Shown here: one piece after another, positions 46,864 through 55,997 of the stretch
Numbering within the stretch: position 1 is the first letter of the stretch
Layout of the letters: each line of letters starts with the position of its first letter
Assembly (NCBI RefSeq): GCF_000299415.1
Contig: NZ_AMPG01000002.1
Span: 806,001-870,000, forward strand
DNA: 64,000 nt
From: Candidatus Microthrix parvicella Bio17-1
GTDB lineage: Bacteria > Actinomycetota > Acidimicrobiia > Acidimicrobiales > Microtrichaceae
Direction of reading: 5' to 3'
Position numbers and translations under genes: made by a program
Notes under the pieces: generated by a model
Databases searched by the model: none
What the model saw: the letters and a program-made list of their open reading frames with translations, nothing else
What the model was told of the DNA's origin: nothing

Positions 46864-47775
46864 TCAGGCGCCGGTGTGGGCCTCGACCGCATCGAGCACG
46901 GTGTCCCAGTGCGCCTCGGGCAGCTCGTGGCCCATGTCGGGGATCTCCAACAGCTTTGCGCCCGGAATCAGCTCGGCGGTTCGGCGGCCACCGTCGGGCT
47001 TCACCAGAGTATCGGCCAACCCGTGGATCACCAGCGTGGGTGCGGTCACGCTGGGCAGGGCCTCGGCCCGCGACCCGCTCGCCAGGATGGCCGCCAGCTG
47101 TCGGGTGACCGCAGCAGGGTCGAAGCTGCGGACGTACTCGCGCTCCAGACGAGCCCGAACCGCCGCCGCGTCCCAGTGCTCGGGTGCCGACCAGATCTTC
47201 CACCGTTCGGCTGTGGCCTCGAGGTAGGCCTCGCGCTCGGTCGGCGCCGGGGTGATCAGCGCGGCCGCCGCCTCGTCCGACGGACGACCCACCTCGGGCT
47301 CGCCGGTGGTCGAGAACACCGACGTCAGGCTGAGCGCCCGCTCCGGGTGCGCGATCACCAGGGTCTGGGCGATCATCCCGCCCATCGACGCGCCGACGAT
47401 GTGAGCCCGATCGATACCGACGGCATCGAGGACGGCAACCGCATCGGCGGCCATCTCCGACAGCGTGTAGGGCACCTCCGCCAACGGCGCACCGCCGAGC
47501 AGCGCCCCGACCAACTCGCCCAGGTCCACCTCGGCGTCGCTCAGGTGGGTGGACTCACCGGCATCGCGGTTGTCGAAGGTGATCACGTACCGGCCGCGCT
47601 CGACCAGCGCCTCGACGAACTCGGGCGGCCAGCTGACCCGCTGGGCACCCAGCCCCATGATCATGAGGACCGGCGGATCGGTCGGGTCGCCCTGGGTCAG
47701 ATAGTTGACGACGATGTCGCCGCTGGCGGTCGTGAGGCCGGAGGAGGAACCGCCGGAGTGAGTTGCATCGGTCAT
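46864..47775 (-). CDS. Alpha/beta hydrolase
   Basis: This 303-residue alpha/beta-hydrolase-fold protein has HG-type oxyanion region PPVLMIMGLGAQR, the nucleophile elbow VGASMGGM (Ser about residue 116), and a C-terminal acid and His (LVIHGLADTLV and MGHELPEAHW). The fold and motifs suggest an esterase, peptidase or epoxide hydrolase-like enzyme. The exact substrate is unknown. The start ATG 47775 follows a CACAAT -10-like box by seven bases; a GTG two codons upstream is also possible. It ends 52 bases before the STAND regulator start, same strand. Confidence 0.85.
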   Translation of the reverse strand: MTDATHSGGSSSGLTTASGDIVVNYLTQGDPTDPPVLMIMGLGAQRVSWPPEFVEALVERGRYVITFDNRDAGESTHLSDAEVDLGELVGALLGGAPLAEVPYTLSEMAADAVAVLDAVGIDRAHIVGASMGGMIAQTLVIAHPERALSLTSVFSTTGEPEVGRPSDEAAAALITPAPTEREAYLEATAERWKIWSAPEHWDAAAVRARLEREYVRSFDPAAVTRQLAAILASGSRAEALPSVTAPTLVIHGLADTLVKPDGGRRTAELIPGAKLLEIPDMGHELPEAHWDTVLDAVEAHTGA

Positions 47776-47814
47776 GGGCACGATTGTGACGCATCGCGCC
47801 CCGAGCGTGTCGGG

Positions 47815-48789
47815 CTACTTCGAGCGCAGGGCTGCTTCGGCGGCCACGTCGGCCAGGTTGAACCAGCCCTGCCGTTCCGCCCGACGACCGATTCGGCCCA
47901 CCTCACCGAGCGCAGCCCCCAGCGACGCCTCAAGCTCGTCGATGCCATCACCGCCCGCGATGTCGAGCCCGGTCAACGCCGCGTCGACCCGGTCTGCCGC
48001 GAGCCTCCACGTCTCGGGCGAGTGCCGCCACCGGCCGTCCGCGTCGCCGAGCGGGCCGCTGTCGGATGCGACCAGGACCTCGGCGAGCGCCTGCAACGAC
48101 GCCGCCACCGGCGACGCCAAGGTGGGAACCCAGAGGGAGGTGAGGTGATCGGGGGGGTCACCGCGGTCCAGTTCCGCCCAGGTGGTCGGGGTCAACGCCT
48201 GGGTGGGCAACCCGAGGTGCGACAGCACCCACACCTCGCCGCCGGGATCGGCGGCCGGTTCGTCGAGCACCGCCAACTTGATGTCGGAGAGCACCTCGTT
48301 GCTGTGTGTGTGGGCCACCAACAGCGGGCCACGCTGGCCGGCGGCCTCGACGGCGAAACGGTGACCGTCCACCAGGCGCACACCGACGGTCACCGGGTCC
48401 ACCCGCAGCGCCGCCCAGGCCAGATCGAGAAACGACATGGCCGGCAGCACCTCGAGGACGATCTCGCCCCGGTCGGCCGCCGCCGCCAACAGTTCCACGG
48501 CGCGTTCGAGCACCAGCGGCGACCCCGGCACCACGTAGCCCACCTCGCCGTGCTCGACGGCCTCGGCGATCAGGGCCTCGACGATGCGCTCGTAGGTGCG
48601 ATCGAAGGTGTCGCTGGTGTCGTAGAACCCATCGAAGGACCCCGCTGCGTTCACCTCGCCGGCCGCCGGATGACGCGCGGTGCGCAGCCACCAGCGACCG
48701 GTTTCCAGTCGTTGCGACACCAGCGGCGGGATCAAGGTGGCGTCGGCCGGCCCGAGCCCGGCCACGGTGACCCTCGGGACGACGCTCAC
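47815..48789 (-). CDS. Tetrapyrrole-methylase-like / degenerate MazG-like protein
   Basis: This 324-residue protein has the N-terminal domain of the YabN/MazG-fused type: VTVAGLGPADATLIP and VVPGSPLVLERAVELL match the SAM-dependent tetrapyrrole-methylase family. The C-terminal part (about 245-324) contains LEASLGAALGEVGRIGRRAERQGWFNLADVA, which aligns with the MazG helix that normally carries the catalytic EELGD acidic residues. Those acids are missing, so NTP pyrophosphohydrolase activity is unlikely. It lies downstream of mfd and a SurA-like gene, matching the mfd-mazG order of mycobacteria. The GTG start is three bases after the SurA-like stop. Confidence 0.65.
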   Translation of the reverse strand: MSVVPRVTVAGLGPADATLIPPLVSQRLETGRWWLRTARHPAAGEVNAAGSFDGFYDTSDTFDRTYERIVEALIAEAVEHGEVGYVVPGSPLVLERAVELLAAAADRGEIVLEVLPAMSFLDLAWAALRVDPVTVGVRLVDGHRFAVEAAGQRGPLLVAHTHSNEVLSDIKLAVLDEPAADPGGEVWVLSHLGLPTQALTPTTWAELDRGDPPDHLTSLWVPTLASPVAASLQALAEVLVASDSGPLGDADGRWRHSPETWRLAADRVDAALTGLDIAGGDGIDELEASLGAALGEVGRIGRRAERQGWFNLADVAAEAALRSK

Positions 48790-48792
48790 TCG

Positions 48793-49866
48793 CTAGGGGG
48801 CCTGGCCGGGTCTGGACGCCGAACTCGAAACCGCGCCGGAGCCGTTGGGCGCCACCCTGGCCACCTGCAGCCCGTCGGGCGGGCCGACGGTCAACACGTC
48901 CCCGTAGCGGGAGTCGATATCCACGCTGCCGGGCTGGAGCGCCAGCAACGTCAGCAGGGTCTCCCCGTCGAGCGACGAAACAAAGCTGGTTGCCTCGGTA
49001 TCGTCCAACTCATGGGACCCGGTCGGACGGACCCAACGGGTCAGACTGATGCTGTCGCCGCCACCCTGTGCGGCCGGATCCGGGTTGGCAACCGTGGAGG
49101 CGATCGGCCCCACCAGCGTGTCGATCGGCCCCGACAGCACCGCACTCAAGGTGGGCCATTGGGGCGACGACCTCGGCACCAACCCGTTGGTGGCCGCCGC
49201 GGTCTGACACTGGTTGAGCTGCCCGAACTTCTCGAAACCGGCGGCCGGATCCTTGGCCATGAGCCGGTTCAGTTCGTCGGCATCGTCCGGCTGTGCCTGG
49301 GCGATGTCCGCGCACAGCTCACGAAACATCTGCGGGTGCTCGGCCCGAAAGGTGGCCCGCGCCGCCGGATCGCTCACCAGTGCCTGCTGGATGGCGGCGG
49401 CCACCCCGGGGGGCTGACTGCCATCGGCACCCTGTTGAGGCGGCACCACCGCCACAGCCGTGGACACCAGATCGCTCTGCTCACCGTCGGACAGCTTGGC
49501 GAATGCGGGATCGGCCTGCAGTCGGGCACCGAGAGCGTCGGCCAAGCCCGCAGGGGCATCGATGTTGAGATCGGCCTGCTCGTCCTGCAGCAACCGTCCC
49601 GCGATCAGAAAGCTCAATGCCCGCCGCTGTACCTCGAGGGGCACCGGGTCGTCCTCGGCCAGGGGCAGGTTGCCGATGGCCTGCACCCGCGCCGCCTGTT
49701 CCACCTGGGCGTCGGTGATCGTCTCGCCGTTCACGGTGGCGGCCGTGGTCTCTGCGGCCACGCCACAGCCGCTGAACGTCAGCGCACCGACGGCGACACA
49801 GGCGGTAAGTGTCCGGACTCGGGCGGGCGGGCTGATCAGCGACATGGTCAGAGGGGTTCCAGGCAT
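48793..49866 (-). CDS. SurA-like N-terminal lipoprotein (putative chaperone)
   Basis: This 357-residue protein has a lipoprotein signal with GALTFSGC (Cys about residue 34) and a SurA N-terminal-type segment: ATVNGETITDAQVEQAARVQ near residue 43 and LEVQRRALSFLIAGRLLQDEQADLN at about 75-100. A second helical part extends to about 215, and no complete parvulin PPIase active site is visible. Exported folding of outer-layer proteins is the likely role. The start ATG 49866 gives a 15-base leader behind TACCAT (49888-49893); ATG 49845 with GGAAC upstream is an alternative. It stands between mfd and the MazG-like gene. Confidence 0.72.
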   Translation of the reverse strand: MPGTPLTMSLISPPARVRTLTACVAVGALTFSGCGVAAETTAATVNGETITDAQVEQAARVQAIGNLPLAEDDPVPLEVQRRALSFLIAGRLLQDEQADLNIDAPAGLADALGARLQADPAFAKLSDGEQSDLVSTAVAVVPPQQGADGSQPPGVAAAIQQALVSDPAARATFRAEHPQMFRELCADIAQAQPDDADELNRLMAKDPAAGFEKFGQLNQCQTAAATNGLVPRSSPQWPTLSAVLSGPIDTLVGPIASTVANPDPAAQGGGDSISLTRWVRPTGSHELDDTEATSFVSSLDGETLLTLLALQPGSVDIDSRYGDVLTVGPPDGLQVARVAPNGSGAVSSSASRPGQAP

Positions 49867-49929
49867 GCAGGGGATGGTGCGCCCGCGATGGTAGCGCCGG
49901 CCGCCCCACCCGACCGATCGCCCGGCGAG

Positions 49930-52900
49930 CTACCGCTGCGAGCGCCGGGCACGGCGTTCGGCCACCCGCTTTGCTCGGGCCTCAGCCTCGGCGATGGCAG
50001 CTGGATCGCCGGGCGATGGGGCGGGTCTCCGATTTGGGGCCGGCGGCCGCGAGCCGATCGTGCTTCGCCGTCGCGGTGCCGTCGAGGCGTGACCGCCGGT
50101 GGGCCGGGGCAACGGAGGCGGCTCCGTGCCTTCGGGCGGCCAGAGCTGGGCGAACAGCGTGCCCAGGTCCTCGGTCAACCCGTGCCCGGCCCGCACCGGC
50201 ACCTGGAGCTGCCCACCGCCCACCCCCGGGGTGGTGGCGGAACTGTTGGTGGACCGGGCCGGCTCCGCCTTGTACACGGCGCCCGAAAACGCGCGGTCGA
50301 GACGCATGTGTGCCGATGCGCCCAGCTCCACCGGCGCCAACACCGCCCGCAGCGGCGGACCCGAGAAGTCGGGGTTGCGGGTGGCGGTGCACTCGGTGAT
50401 GCCGATGCGGGAGCATTCGGCTCGCACCCGGGCAACCGACAGCAGGGCCAGCGCCGGTTCGGGCGTTGGGCCAAACCGGTCGATCCATTCCGCTGCGATG
50501 TCGTCCACCTCCGCCTGGCTGGTGACCGTGGCCAAACGCCGATAGGCCTCGACACGCAGATCCTCCTGCGCGACGTAGTCGTCGGGCAGGTGCGCGTCGA
50601 CCGGCAGGTCCAGCTTGATCTCGGCGGGTTGGCGCACCGGCTCGCCGGACAGTTCGGCGATCGCCTGGGTCACCATCTCGACGTACAGGTCGTAGCCCAC
50701 CGCTGCGATGTGGCCGGACTGGCCGGTGCCCAACAGGTTGCCTGCGCCACGGATCTCGAGGTCACGCATGGCGATGCGGAATCCCGAACCAAGCTCGGTG
50801 CTCTCTCCGATGGTCTTCAGGCGCTCGTAGGCCTCCTCGGTCAGTTCACGATTGGGCGGGTAGAACAGGTAGGCGTAGGCCCGCTGGCCCGACCTGCCCA
50901 CCCGCCCGCGGATCTGGTGCAATTGGCCCAACCCCAGCAGGTCGGCGCGCTCGACCACCAGCGTGTTCACCATGGGCATGTCGATGCCCGACTCGATGAT
51001 GGTGGTGCACACCAGTACGTCGTAGTGGCCCTCCCAGAAGTCGAGCATCACCTGCTCAAGCGTGCCCTCGTCCATCTGTCCGTGCGCAACCGCGATGCGC
51101 GCCTCGGGTACCAACTCGGCCAGCTGGGAGGCCCGCCGGTCGATGTCCTCCACCCGGTTGTGGACGTAGAACACCTGACCCTCACGCAGCAGTTCGCGCC
51201 GGATCGCCTCCGCCACCGGCGCATCGTCGAACTCGCCGACGTAGGTGAGGATCGGCTGGCGTTCGGCGGGTGCGGTGTGCAGCAGTGACAGGTCTCGAAT
51301 GCCGGTGAGGCTCATCTCCAGCGTGCGGGGGATGGGGGTGGCCGACAGGGTGAGCACGTCGACGCCCACCGACATCTCCTTGATGCGCTCCTTGTGGCTC
51401 ACCCCGAAGCGCTGCTCCTCGTCAACGACCAGCAGCCCCAACTTGGGGATCGACACGTCTGCGCCCAGCAGGCGGTGGGTGCCGACCACCACGTCCACCT
51501 CGCCGGCGGCAAGCGCCTGCAGCACACGCTTGGCCTGGGCGGAGGTGAGGAATCGGCTGAGTACCTCAACCCGAACCGGAAACGGAGCGAAGCGCTCGCT
51601 GAACGTGGTGAAGTGTTGCGACGCCAACAGCGTGGTCGGCACCAGGATCGCGGCCTGGCGACCGTCCTGGACCGCCTTGAACACCGCCCGGAGGGCGATC
51701 TCGGTCTTGCCAAACCCGACGTCGCCGCACACCAGGCGGTCCATCGGACGGTCCGACTCCATGTCGGCCTTCACGTCGTCGATCGCCCGGTCCTGGTCCG
51801 GGGTTTCGGTGAACTCGAAGGCCTCCTCCAACTCGGTCTGCCAGGGCGTGTCGGGCGGATACGCGTGGCCCTCGCTTTGGGTGCGCAGTTGGTAAAGCAC
51901 CACTAGTTCCTGTGCCACCTCGGCCACCTGGCTGCGCACCTTGGCCTTGGTGCGGGCGAAGTCCGAGCCACCCATACGCGACAGCGTGGGGGTGGATCCG
52001 CCGGTGTATTGCCGCACTGCGTCAATCTGGTCCGACGGCACGTACAGCTTGTCGGCACCTCGATATTCCAACAGCAGGTAGTCGCGGTCGACCGACGTGT
52101 TGTTGGGCCCCGGCAGGGAGCGGGTGACCATGCCCCCGTAGCGGGCCACCCCATGGTGGTGGTGCACCACGTAGGCGCCCGGCGCCAGGTCGGCGAAGAA
52201 CGCCTGGGCATCACGCGACGCCTTACGTGGGGTCTTGGGCTTGCGGTGGGTTCGACGGCGCCCGGTCAGGTCCGATTCGGCCAGCACCGCCAGGCGGGCC
52301 TCGGACGCGATGAAGCCCTCGTGCAACGGTGCCACCGTCAGGTGACCACCGGGTCGGGCCAGCGTCAATCCTTCGGGATCGACGCCGGCGTCGTGCCGGG
52401 CAAGGGTCAGGCCGGAGTCACCCAACATCCCGTCGATTCGATCGAGCGAGCCTGCGTTGTGGGCGGCGACCACCACCCGGTAGCCATCGGCGAGCAACGA
52501 CCCGAGCCGAGCGGTCAGGGCCTCGCCCCCGCCAACCGCAGTGGGCCACCGGTGGCTCTCCAGCACGGGCACGTCGGGACCCGACGCCGTGGCGAGCACC
52601 GACCAGGCGGGCGCCGCAGTGTGTGCCAACAGCCGGTCGAAGTGCAGGTGCAGACGACGGAGCGAGGCGCCGTCGGTGCCCCAGGTACGGGCGAGCGAAT
52701 CGGCCAGGTCGGCCTCCTCCGCCAAGAGGTCGGCGCCCCGGTCGGCCAGTCGCTTGGGCTCCACCAAGAGCACCTGGGCGTCTGCGTCCAGCAGATCGAA
52801 CAGCACGTGTTCGGTGTCGGTCAGCCACGGCAGCCACGACTCCATGCCGTCGAACGTCTCGCCGTCGGCCAGGCGCTGCCACTGCGCTGCGCCCCAGGGC

Positions 52901-53631
52901 TCGGCCGACACGAGCCTGGCGGCCCGCACGGCCACCTCCTCGGTCACCAACAATTCGCGGGCCGGGTGGATCTCCACCTCGGAGATCGAGGCCACCGAGC
53001 GTTGATCGCCCACCGAGAATTCGGTGAGTCGCTCAACCTCGTCGCCCCACAGATCGATGCGCACCGGCGAATTGGCCGTAGCCGGAAAAACGTCGACGAT
53101 CGAACCTCGGACCGCCACCTCACCGCGGTGCTCCACCTGATACTCACGGCGATACCCCCACCCGACCAGTTCATCCACGAGTTGGGTCGAGTCGACCGTG
53201 TCGCCCACACCCACGATCACCGGCCGTGTCTCCTCGATGTGCGGGCCGAGCCGTTGCAACAGGGCGCGAATGGGTGCCACGACCACCCGGGGGCTGCGTG
53301 CAGGGTCGCCAAGACGCCACATGACCCGCATGCGGCGACCCATCGTTTCGGTCGACGGGCTCACCCGCTCAAAGGGCAACGTCTCCCAAGCCGGAAACCA
53401 CTCAACCGCGTCGGGCCCCAACCACGTGCCCAGGTCGTCGCAGAGCGTCTCGGCCTCGGCCACCGTGGGCACGGCAACCACAATCGGCGAACGGCTGGAG
53501 GTCTCGGCGATTGCAGCGATGTAGGCCGCCCGCACCGCCTCGGGGACCGCCACCGTGGCGGCCGTCCGGCCCAGCGCATCACGCACCGACGGGTCGTCTC
53601 GAAGCAGCGCTGCCAGGGAGCTCAGGGGCAC
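49930..53631 (-). CDS. mfd: Transcription-repair coupling factor Mfd
   Basis: This 1233-residue protein has all Mfd parts in order: UvrB-homology/damage-recognition region (about 1-400), RNA polymerase-interacting domain with YVVHHHHGVARYGGM (about 495), and translocase with Walker A GDVGFGKTEIAL (about 650), the VVDEEQRFGV box and helicase motif VI-type GRVGRSGQ. A Pro/Arg-rich tail of about 60 residues is specific. It releases stalled RNA polymerase and recruits UvrA. The GTG at 53631 is six bases after a TATCCT -10 box, so translation is leaderless and starts there; the reading upstream is non-coding. A dyad lies just upstream of its promoter. Confidence 0.95.
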   Translation of the reverse strand: MPLSSLAALLRDDPSVRDALGRTAATVAVPEAVRAAYIAAIAETSSRSPIVVAVPTVAEAETLCDDLGTWLGPDAVEWFPAWETLPFERVSPSTETMGRRMRVMWRLGDPARSPRVVVAPIRALLQRLGPHIEETRPVIVGVGDTVDSTQLVDELVGWGYRREYQVEHRGEVAVRGSIVDVFPATANSPVRIDLWGDEVERLTEFSVGDQRSVASISEVEIHPARELLVTEEVAVRAARLVSAEPWGAAQWQRLADGETFDGMESWLPWLTDTEHVLFDLLDADAQVLLVEPKRLADRGADLLAEEADLADSLARTWGTDGASLRRLHLHFDRLLAHTAAPAWSVLATASGPDVPVLESHRWPTAVGGGEALTARLGSLLADGYRVVVAAHNAGSLDRIDGMLGDSGLTLARHDAGVDPEGLTLARPGGHLTVAPLHEGFIASEARLAVLAESDLTGRRRTHRKPKTPRKASRDAQAFFADLAPGAYVVHHHHGVARYGGMVTRSLPGPNNTSVDRDYLLLEYRGADKLYVPSDQIDAVRQYTGGSTPTLSRMGGSDFARTKAKVRSQVAEVAQELVVLYQLRTQSEGHAYPPDTPWQTELEEAFEFTETPDQDRAIDDVKADMESDRPMDRLVCGDVGFGKTEIALRAVFKAVQDGRQAAILVPTTLLASQHFTTFSERFAPFPVRVEVLSRFLTSAQAKRVLQALAAGEVDVVVGTHRLLGADVSIPKLGLLVVDEEQRFGVSHKERIKEMSVGVDVLTLSATPIPRTLEMSLTGIRDLSLLHTAPAERQPILTYVGEFDDAPVAEAIRRELLREGQVFYVHNRVEDIDRRASQLAELVPEARIAVAHGQMDEGTLEQVMLDFWEGHYDVLVCTTIIESGIDMPMVNTLVVERADLLGLGQLHQIRGRVGRSGQRAYAYLFYPPNRELTEEAYERLKTIGESTELGSGFRIAMRDLEIRGAGNLLGTGQSGHIAAVGYDLYVEMVTQAIAELSGEPVRQPAEIKLDLPVDAHLPDDYVAQEDLRVEAYRRLATVTSQAEVDDIAAEWIDRFGPTPEPALALLSVARVRAECSRIGITECTATRNPDFSGPPLRAVLAPVELGASAHMRLDRAFSGAVYKAEPARSTNSSATTPGVGGGQLQVPVRAGHGLTEDLGTLFAQLWPPEGTEPPPLPRPTGGHASTAPRRRSTIGSRPPAPNRRPAPSPGDPAAIAEAEARAKRVAERRARRSQR

Positions 53632-53637
53632 CCGGGG

Positions 53638-53666
53638 AGGATACTTGCGTGCTCCGGGAAGCACGC
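53638..53666 (-). promoter_or_regulatory. mfd promoter region with a 7-base dyad
   Basis: TATCCT (53638-53643, minus strand) is six bases before the GTG at 53631. Just upstream of it (53647-53666) is a perfect inverted repeat GCGTGCT-N6-AGCACGC, which covers the -10/-35 spacer and could be an operator. It does not match the actinobacterial LexA box. Confidence 0.45.
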
Positions 53667-53712
53667 AGCCGTCATCGGGCCCACCGAAGGCCTGCGGAGG
53701 CCCGGCCTGTGT

Positions 53713-53718
53713 TACAAC
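53713..53718 (+). promoter_or_regulatory. -10-like box (TACAAC) before the second GMC gene
   Basis: TACAAC differs from TAnnnT at the last base and ends six bases before ATG 53725, in line with the leaderless pattern. Only a weak -35 is visible. Confidence 0.25.
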
Positions 53719-53724
53719 GCAGGC

Positions 53725-55380
53725 ATGGAGATGCAACGGGTTGACGTCATCGTGGTTGGGAGCGGGTTCGGCGGATCGACCGCCGCACTCAGACTGACCG
53801 AGAAGGGGTACGACGTCACCGTGCTCGAGGCGGGCCAACGCTTCGACGAGTCCACGTACCCGGCAACCTCATGGCGGTTACGGCAGTTCCTCTGGGCGCC
53901 GGCGTTGCGGTGCTTCGGCATGCAGCGGATCTCGCTGCTGCGCAACGTCATGGTGCTCGCCGGGGCCGGCGTCGGCGGAGGTTCGCTGAACTACGCCAAC
54001 ACGCTGTACACGCCCAAGGATGCGTTCTACGACGACCCGCAGTGGGCGGACATCACCGACTGGAAACGTGAGCTCGCCCCGTTCTACGACCAGGCGTCCC
54101 GCATGCTGGGGGTCACCCGCTACAACCGGACGACCCCTTCCGATCGCGTGATGGCCAACGTCGCAACCCGGATGGGGGTGGGCGACACGTTCGGACCGAC
54201 GCCGGTGGGGGTCTACCTGGGCACGCCGGGAGTGACCGAGAAGGACCCCTACTTTGGCGGGGTCGGCCCGGATCGCACCGGCTGCATCCACTGCGGCGAG
54301 TGCATGACCGGGTGTCGCCACGGCGCCAAGAACACGCTGCTGAAGAACTACCTGTACCTGGCCGAGCAGGCGGGGGCATCGGTGCGGCCGATGACCACCG
54401 TGACCGCCATCGTGCCCCGGCCCGGCGGCGGCTTCCGCGTCGAGACCACCGCAACCGGGGGACGCCGCCGGACCGTCTTCAGCGCCGACCGGGTGGTGCT
54501 CGCCGCCGGAACGCTCGGTACCCAGAAGCTGCTGCATGCGATGGCCAACGACGGCAGCCTGCCTCACCTCTCACCGGTGCTCGGCCGGCTCACACGGACC
54601 AACTCCGAGGCGATCCTCGGGGCGCGCACGTTTCGCGACGACGTCGACTTCACCAAGGGGGTGGCGATCACCTCGTCGTTCCATCCCGACGCCGACACCC
54701 ACATCGAACCCTGCCGCTACGGCAAGGGCTCCAACGCCATGGGGCTCTTGACCACCGCGCTCGCCGACGGCGGCCCTCGGCGGGCGCTGCGATGGCTGTC
54801 GGAGGTGATGAGGCAACCGGGGACGTTCCTGCGCAACCTGTCGTTGCGAAAGTGGTCCGAGCAGACGATCATCGCCCTCGTCATGCAGAGCCGGGACAAC
54901 TCGATCAACCTGAGGCCCAAGCGCTGGGGGCGCGGCCTCACGTCCGAGCAGGGTCATGGCGAGCCCAACCCGACCTGGATCCCGGTGGGTCACGAGGCGG
55001 TGCGGCAGATCGCCGAGGAGATCGACGGTTTTGCCGGCGGCGGTTGGAATGACGTCGTCAACATCCCGATGACCGCTCATATCCTGGGCGGCGCACCGAT
55101 CGGCGCCACCGCCGAGGACGGCGTCATCGACCCATACCACCGCGTCCACGGGTACCCGGGCCTGTCGGTCGTCGACGGCGCAGCAATCTCGGCCAACCTC
55201 GGGGTCAACCCGTCGCTGACGATCACCGCCCAAGCAGAGCGGGCAATGGCCTACTGGCCCAACCGCGGCGAGCCCGACACCCGACCGGAACCCGGCGACC
55301 CGTACCGCCCGCTCACCCCGGTGGCACCGCATCACCCGGTCGTGCCGGCCGATGCGCCGGGGGCACTGCGGGTGGGGTGA
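53725..55380 (+). CDS. GMC-family FAD oxidoreductase (ChoD-like)
   Basis: This 551-residue protein is a GMC oxidoreductase of the ChoD/cholesterol-oxidase-like branch. The FAD loop VIVVGSGFGGSTAALRL (about residues 8-24), the Cys cluster GCIHCGECMTGCRHGAKNTLL near residue 190 and TAHILGGAPIGATAEDGVIDPYHRV near residue 453 are clear, and SLTITAQAERA completes it. It shares the four-Cys cluster with the GMC-hydrolase fusion at 22734-26249 but has no hydrolase domain. It probably oxidises a sterol or similar alcohol, with FAD. ATG 53725 is used; ATG 53731 is also possible. It sits between mfd and the pth/rplY block, divergent from mfd. Confidence 0.85.
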   Translation: MEMQRVDVIVVGSGFGGSTAALRLTEKGYDVTVLEAGQRFDESTYPATSWRLRQFLWAPALRCFGMQRISLLRNVMVLAGAGVGGGSLNYANTLYTPKDAFYDDPQWADITDWKRELAPFYDQASRMLGVTRYNRTTPSDRVMANVATRMGVGDTFGPTPVGVYLGTPGVTEKDPYFGGVGPDRTGCIHCGECMTGCRHGAKNTLLKNYLYLAEQAGASVRPMTTVTAIVPRPGGGFRVETTATGGRRRTVFSADRVVLAAGTLGTQKLLHAMANDGSLPHLSPVLGRLTRTNSEAILGARTFRDDVDFTKGVAITSSFHPDADTHIEPCRYGKGSNAMGLLTTALADGGPRRALRWLSEVMRQPGTFLRNLSLRKWSEQTIIALVMQSRDNSINLRPKRWGRGLTSEQGHGEPNPTWIPVGHEAVRQIAEEIDGFAGGGWNDVVNIPMTAHILGGAPIGATAEDGVIDPYHRVHGYPGLSVVDGAAISANLGVNPSLTITAQAERAMAYWPNRGEPDTRPEPGDPYRPLTPVAPHHPVVPADAPGALRVG

Positions 55381-55423
55381 CGCGCCTGGGTTGAGGGTGA
55401 GTGCGTTTGGGTTGAGAAGGCGG

Positions 55424-55948
55424 CTAACCGTCGACGACCAACAGCAGATGAGCCCGGGCGGCGTCGAGCACCGGACGATCGCCCAGCGGCTCGGCCAGGG
55501 TCACCGACGTCACGTGCACGGGCAGCACGCCCACCACGTCGTCGCCCATGGGCCCCCGCTGTGCGCAACCGGTGCGTTCCGGCGTGGCGAAGGGCTCGGC
55601 CGACGTGACCTCCACCAACACCTCGACCGGGGACTCGTGGATCAGGATCCGCTCGCCGCGACACGCCGCCGGTTCCTCCCAGCCCAGCCGAAACCCCTTG
55701 GCGGTGGGCTCCACGCCCACCGCCGGGACCGTGACGAGACGGCGTCGTCGCACCTCGGCATTGTCGGCGGACGCCACCAACGTGTTGTCGACAACGATCG
55801 GCACGTCGTCGGTCTCGATCAACTCGCCGGTACCCCATTGGTCGGCGTCGGCGCTTCGATCCTCCGTGCCTCGCAGCTGACCGAGCAGTGCGACCACCGT
55901 GGCCAGGACGGCCGCTGCAATCACCACCCCGTACCAGCGGCGGCTCAC
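55424..55948 (-). CDS. Hypothetical protein with an N-terminal membrane anchor
   Basis: This 174-residue protein has one N-terminal hydrophobic segment (YGVVIAAAVLATVVALLG, about residues 6-23) and a beta-rich soluble part. Two cysteines (about 92 and 127) could form a disulfide. No known family is recognised. It starts at a GTG and is 49 bases downstream of the pth gene in the same orientation, so it may be co-transcribed. It probably faces the periplasm. The function is unknown. Confidence 0.6.
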   Translation of the reverse strand: MSRRWYGVVIAAAVLATVVALLGQLRGTEDRSADADQWGTGELIETDDVPIVVDNTLVASADNAEVRRRRLVTVPAVGVEPTAKGFRLGWEEPAACRGERILIHESPVEVLVEVTSAEPFATPERTGCAQRGPMGDDVVGVLPVHVTSVTLAEPLGDRPVLDAARAHLLLVVDG

Positions 55949-55997
55949 CCCTGCACCCGCGTCAGCGTCCGACCCGGTTCACCATGGGAGTTCGGCA

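Noticed and set aside
46876-51288. A very long plus-strand reading of 1470 codons
   Set aside because: It is antisense to the alpha/beta hydrolase, MazG-like, SurA-like and mfd genes, with Arg/Gly/His-rich composition and no domain. It is a GC-frame shadow.
53647-53666. LexA/SOS box upstream of mfd
   Set aside because: The dyad does not match the actinobacterial TCGAAC/GTTCGA LexA consensus, so it is reported only as an unassigned palindrome.
52009-53724. Upstream extension of the second GMC oxidoreductase
   Set aside because: The sequence before ATG 53725 is antisense to mfd and not GMC-like; the true start is at the FAD-binding motif, supported by a -10-like box.
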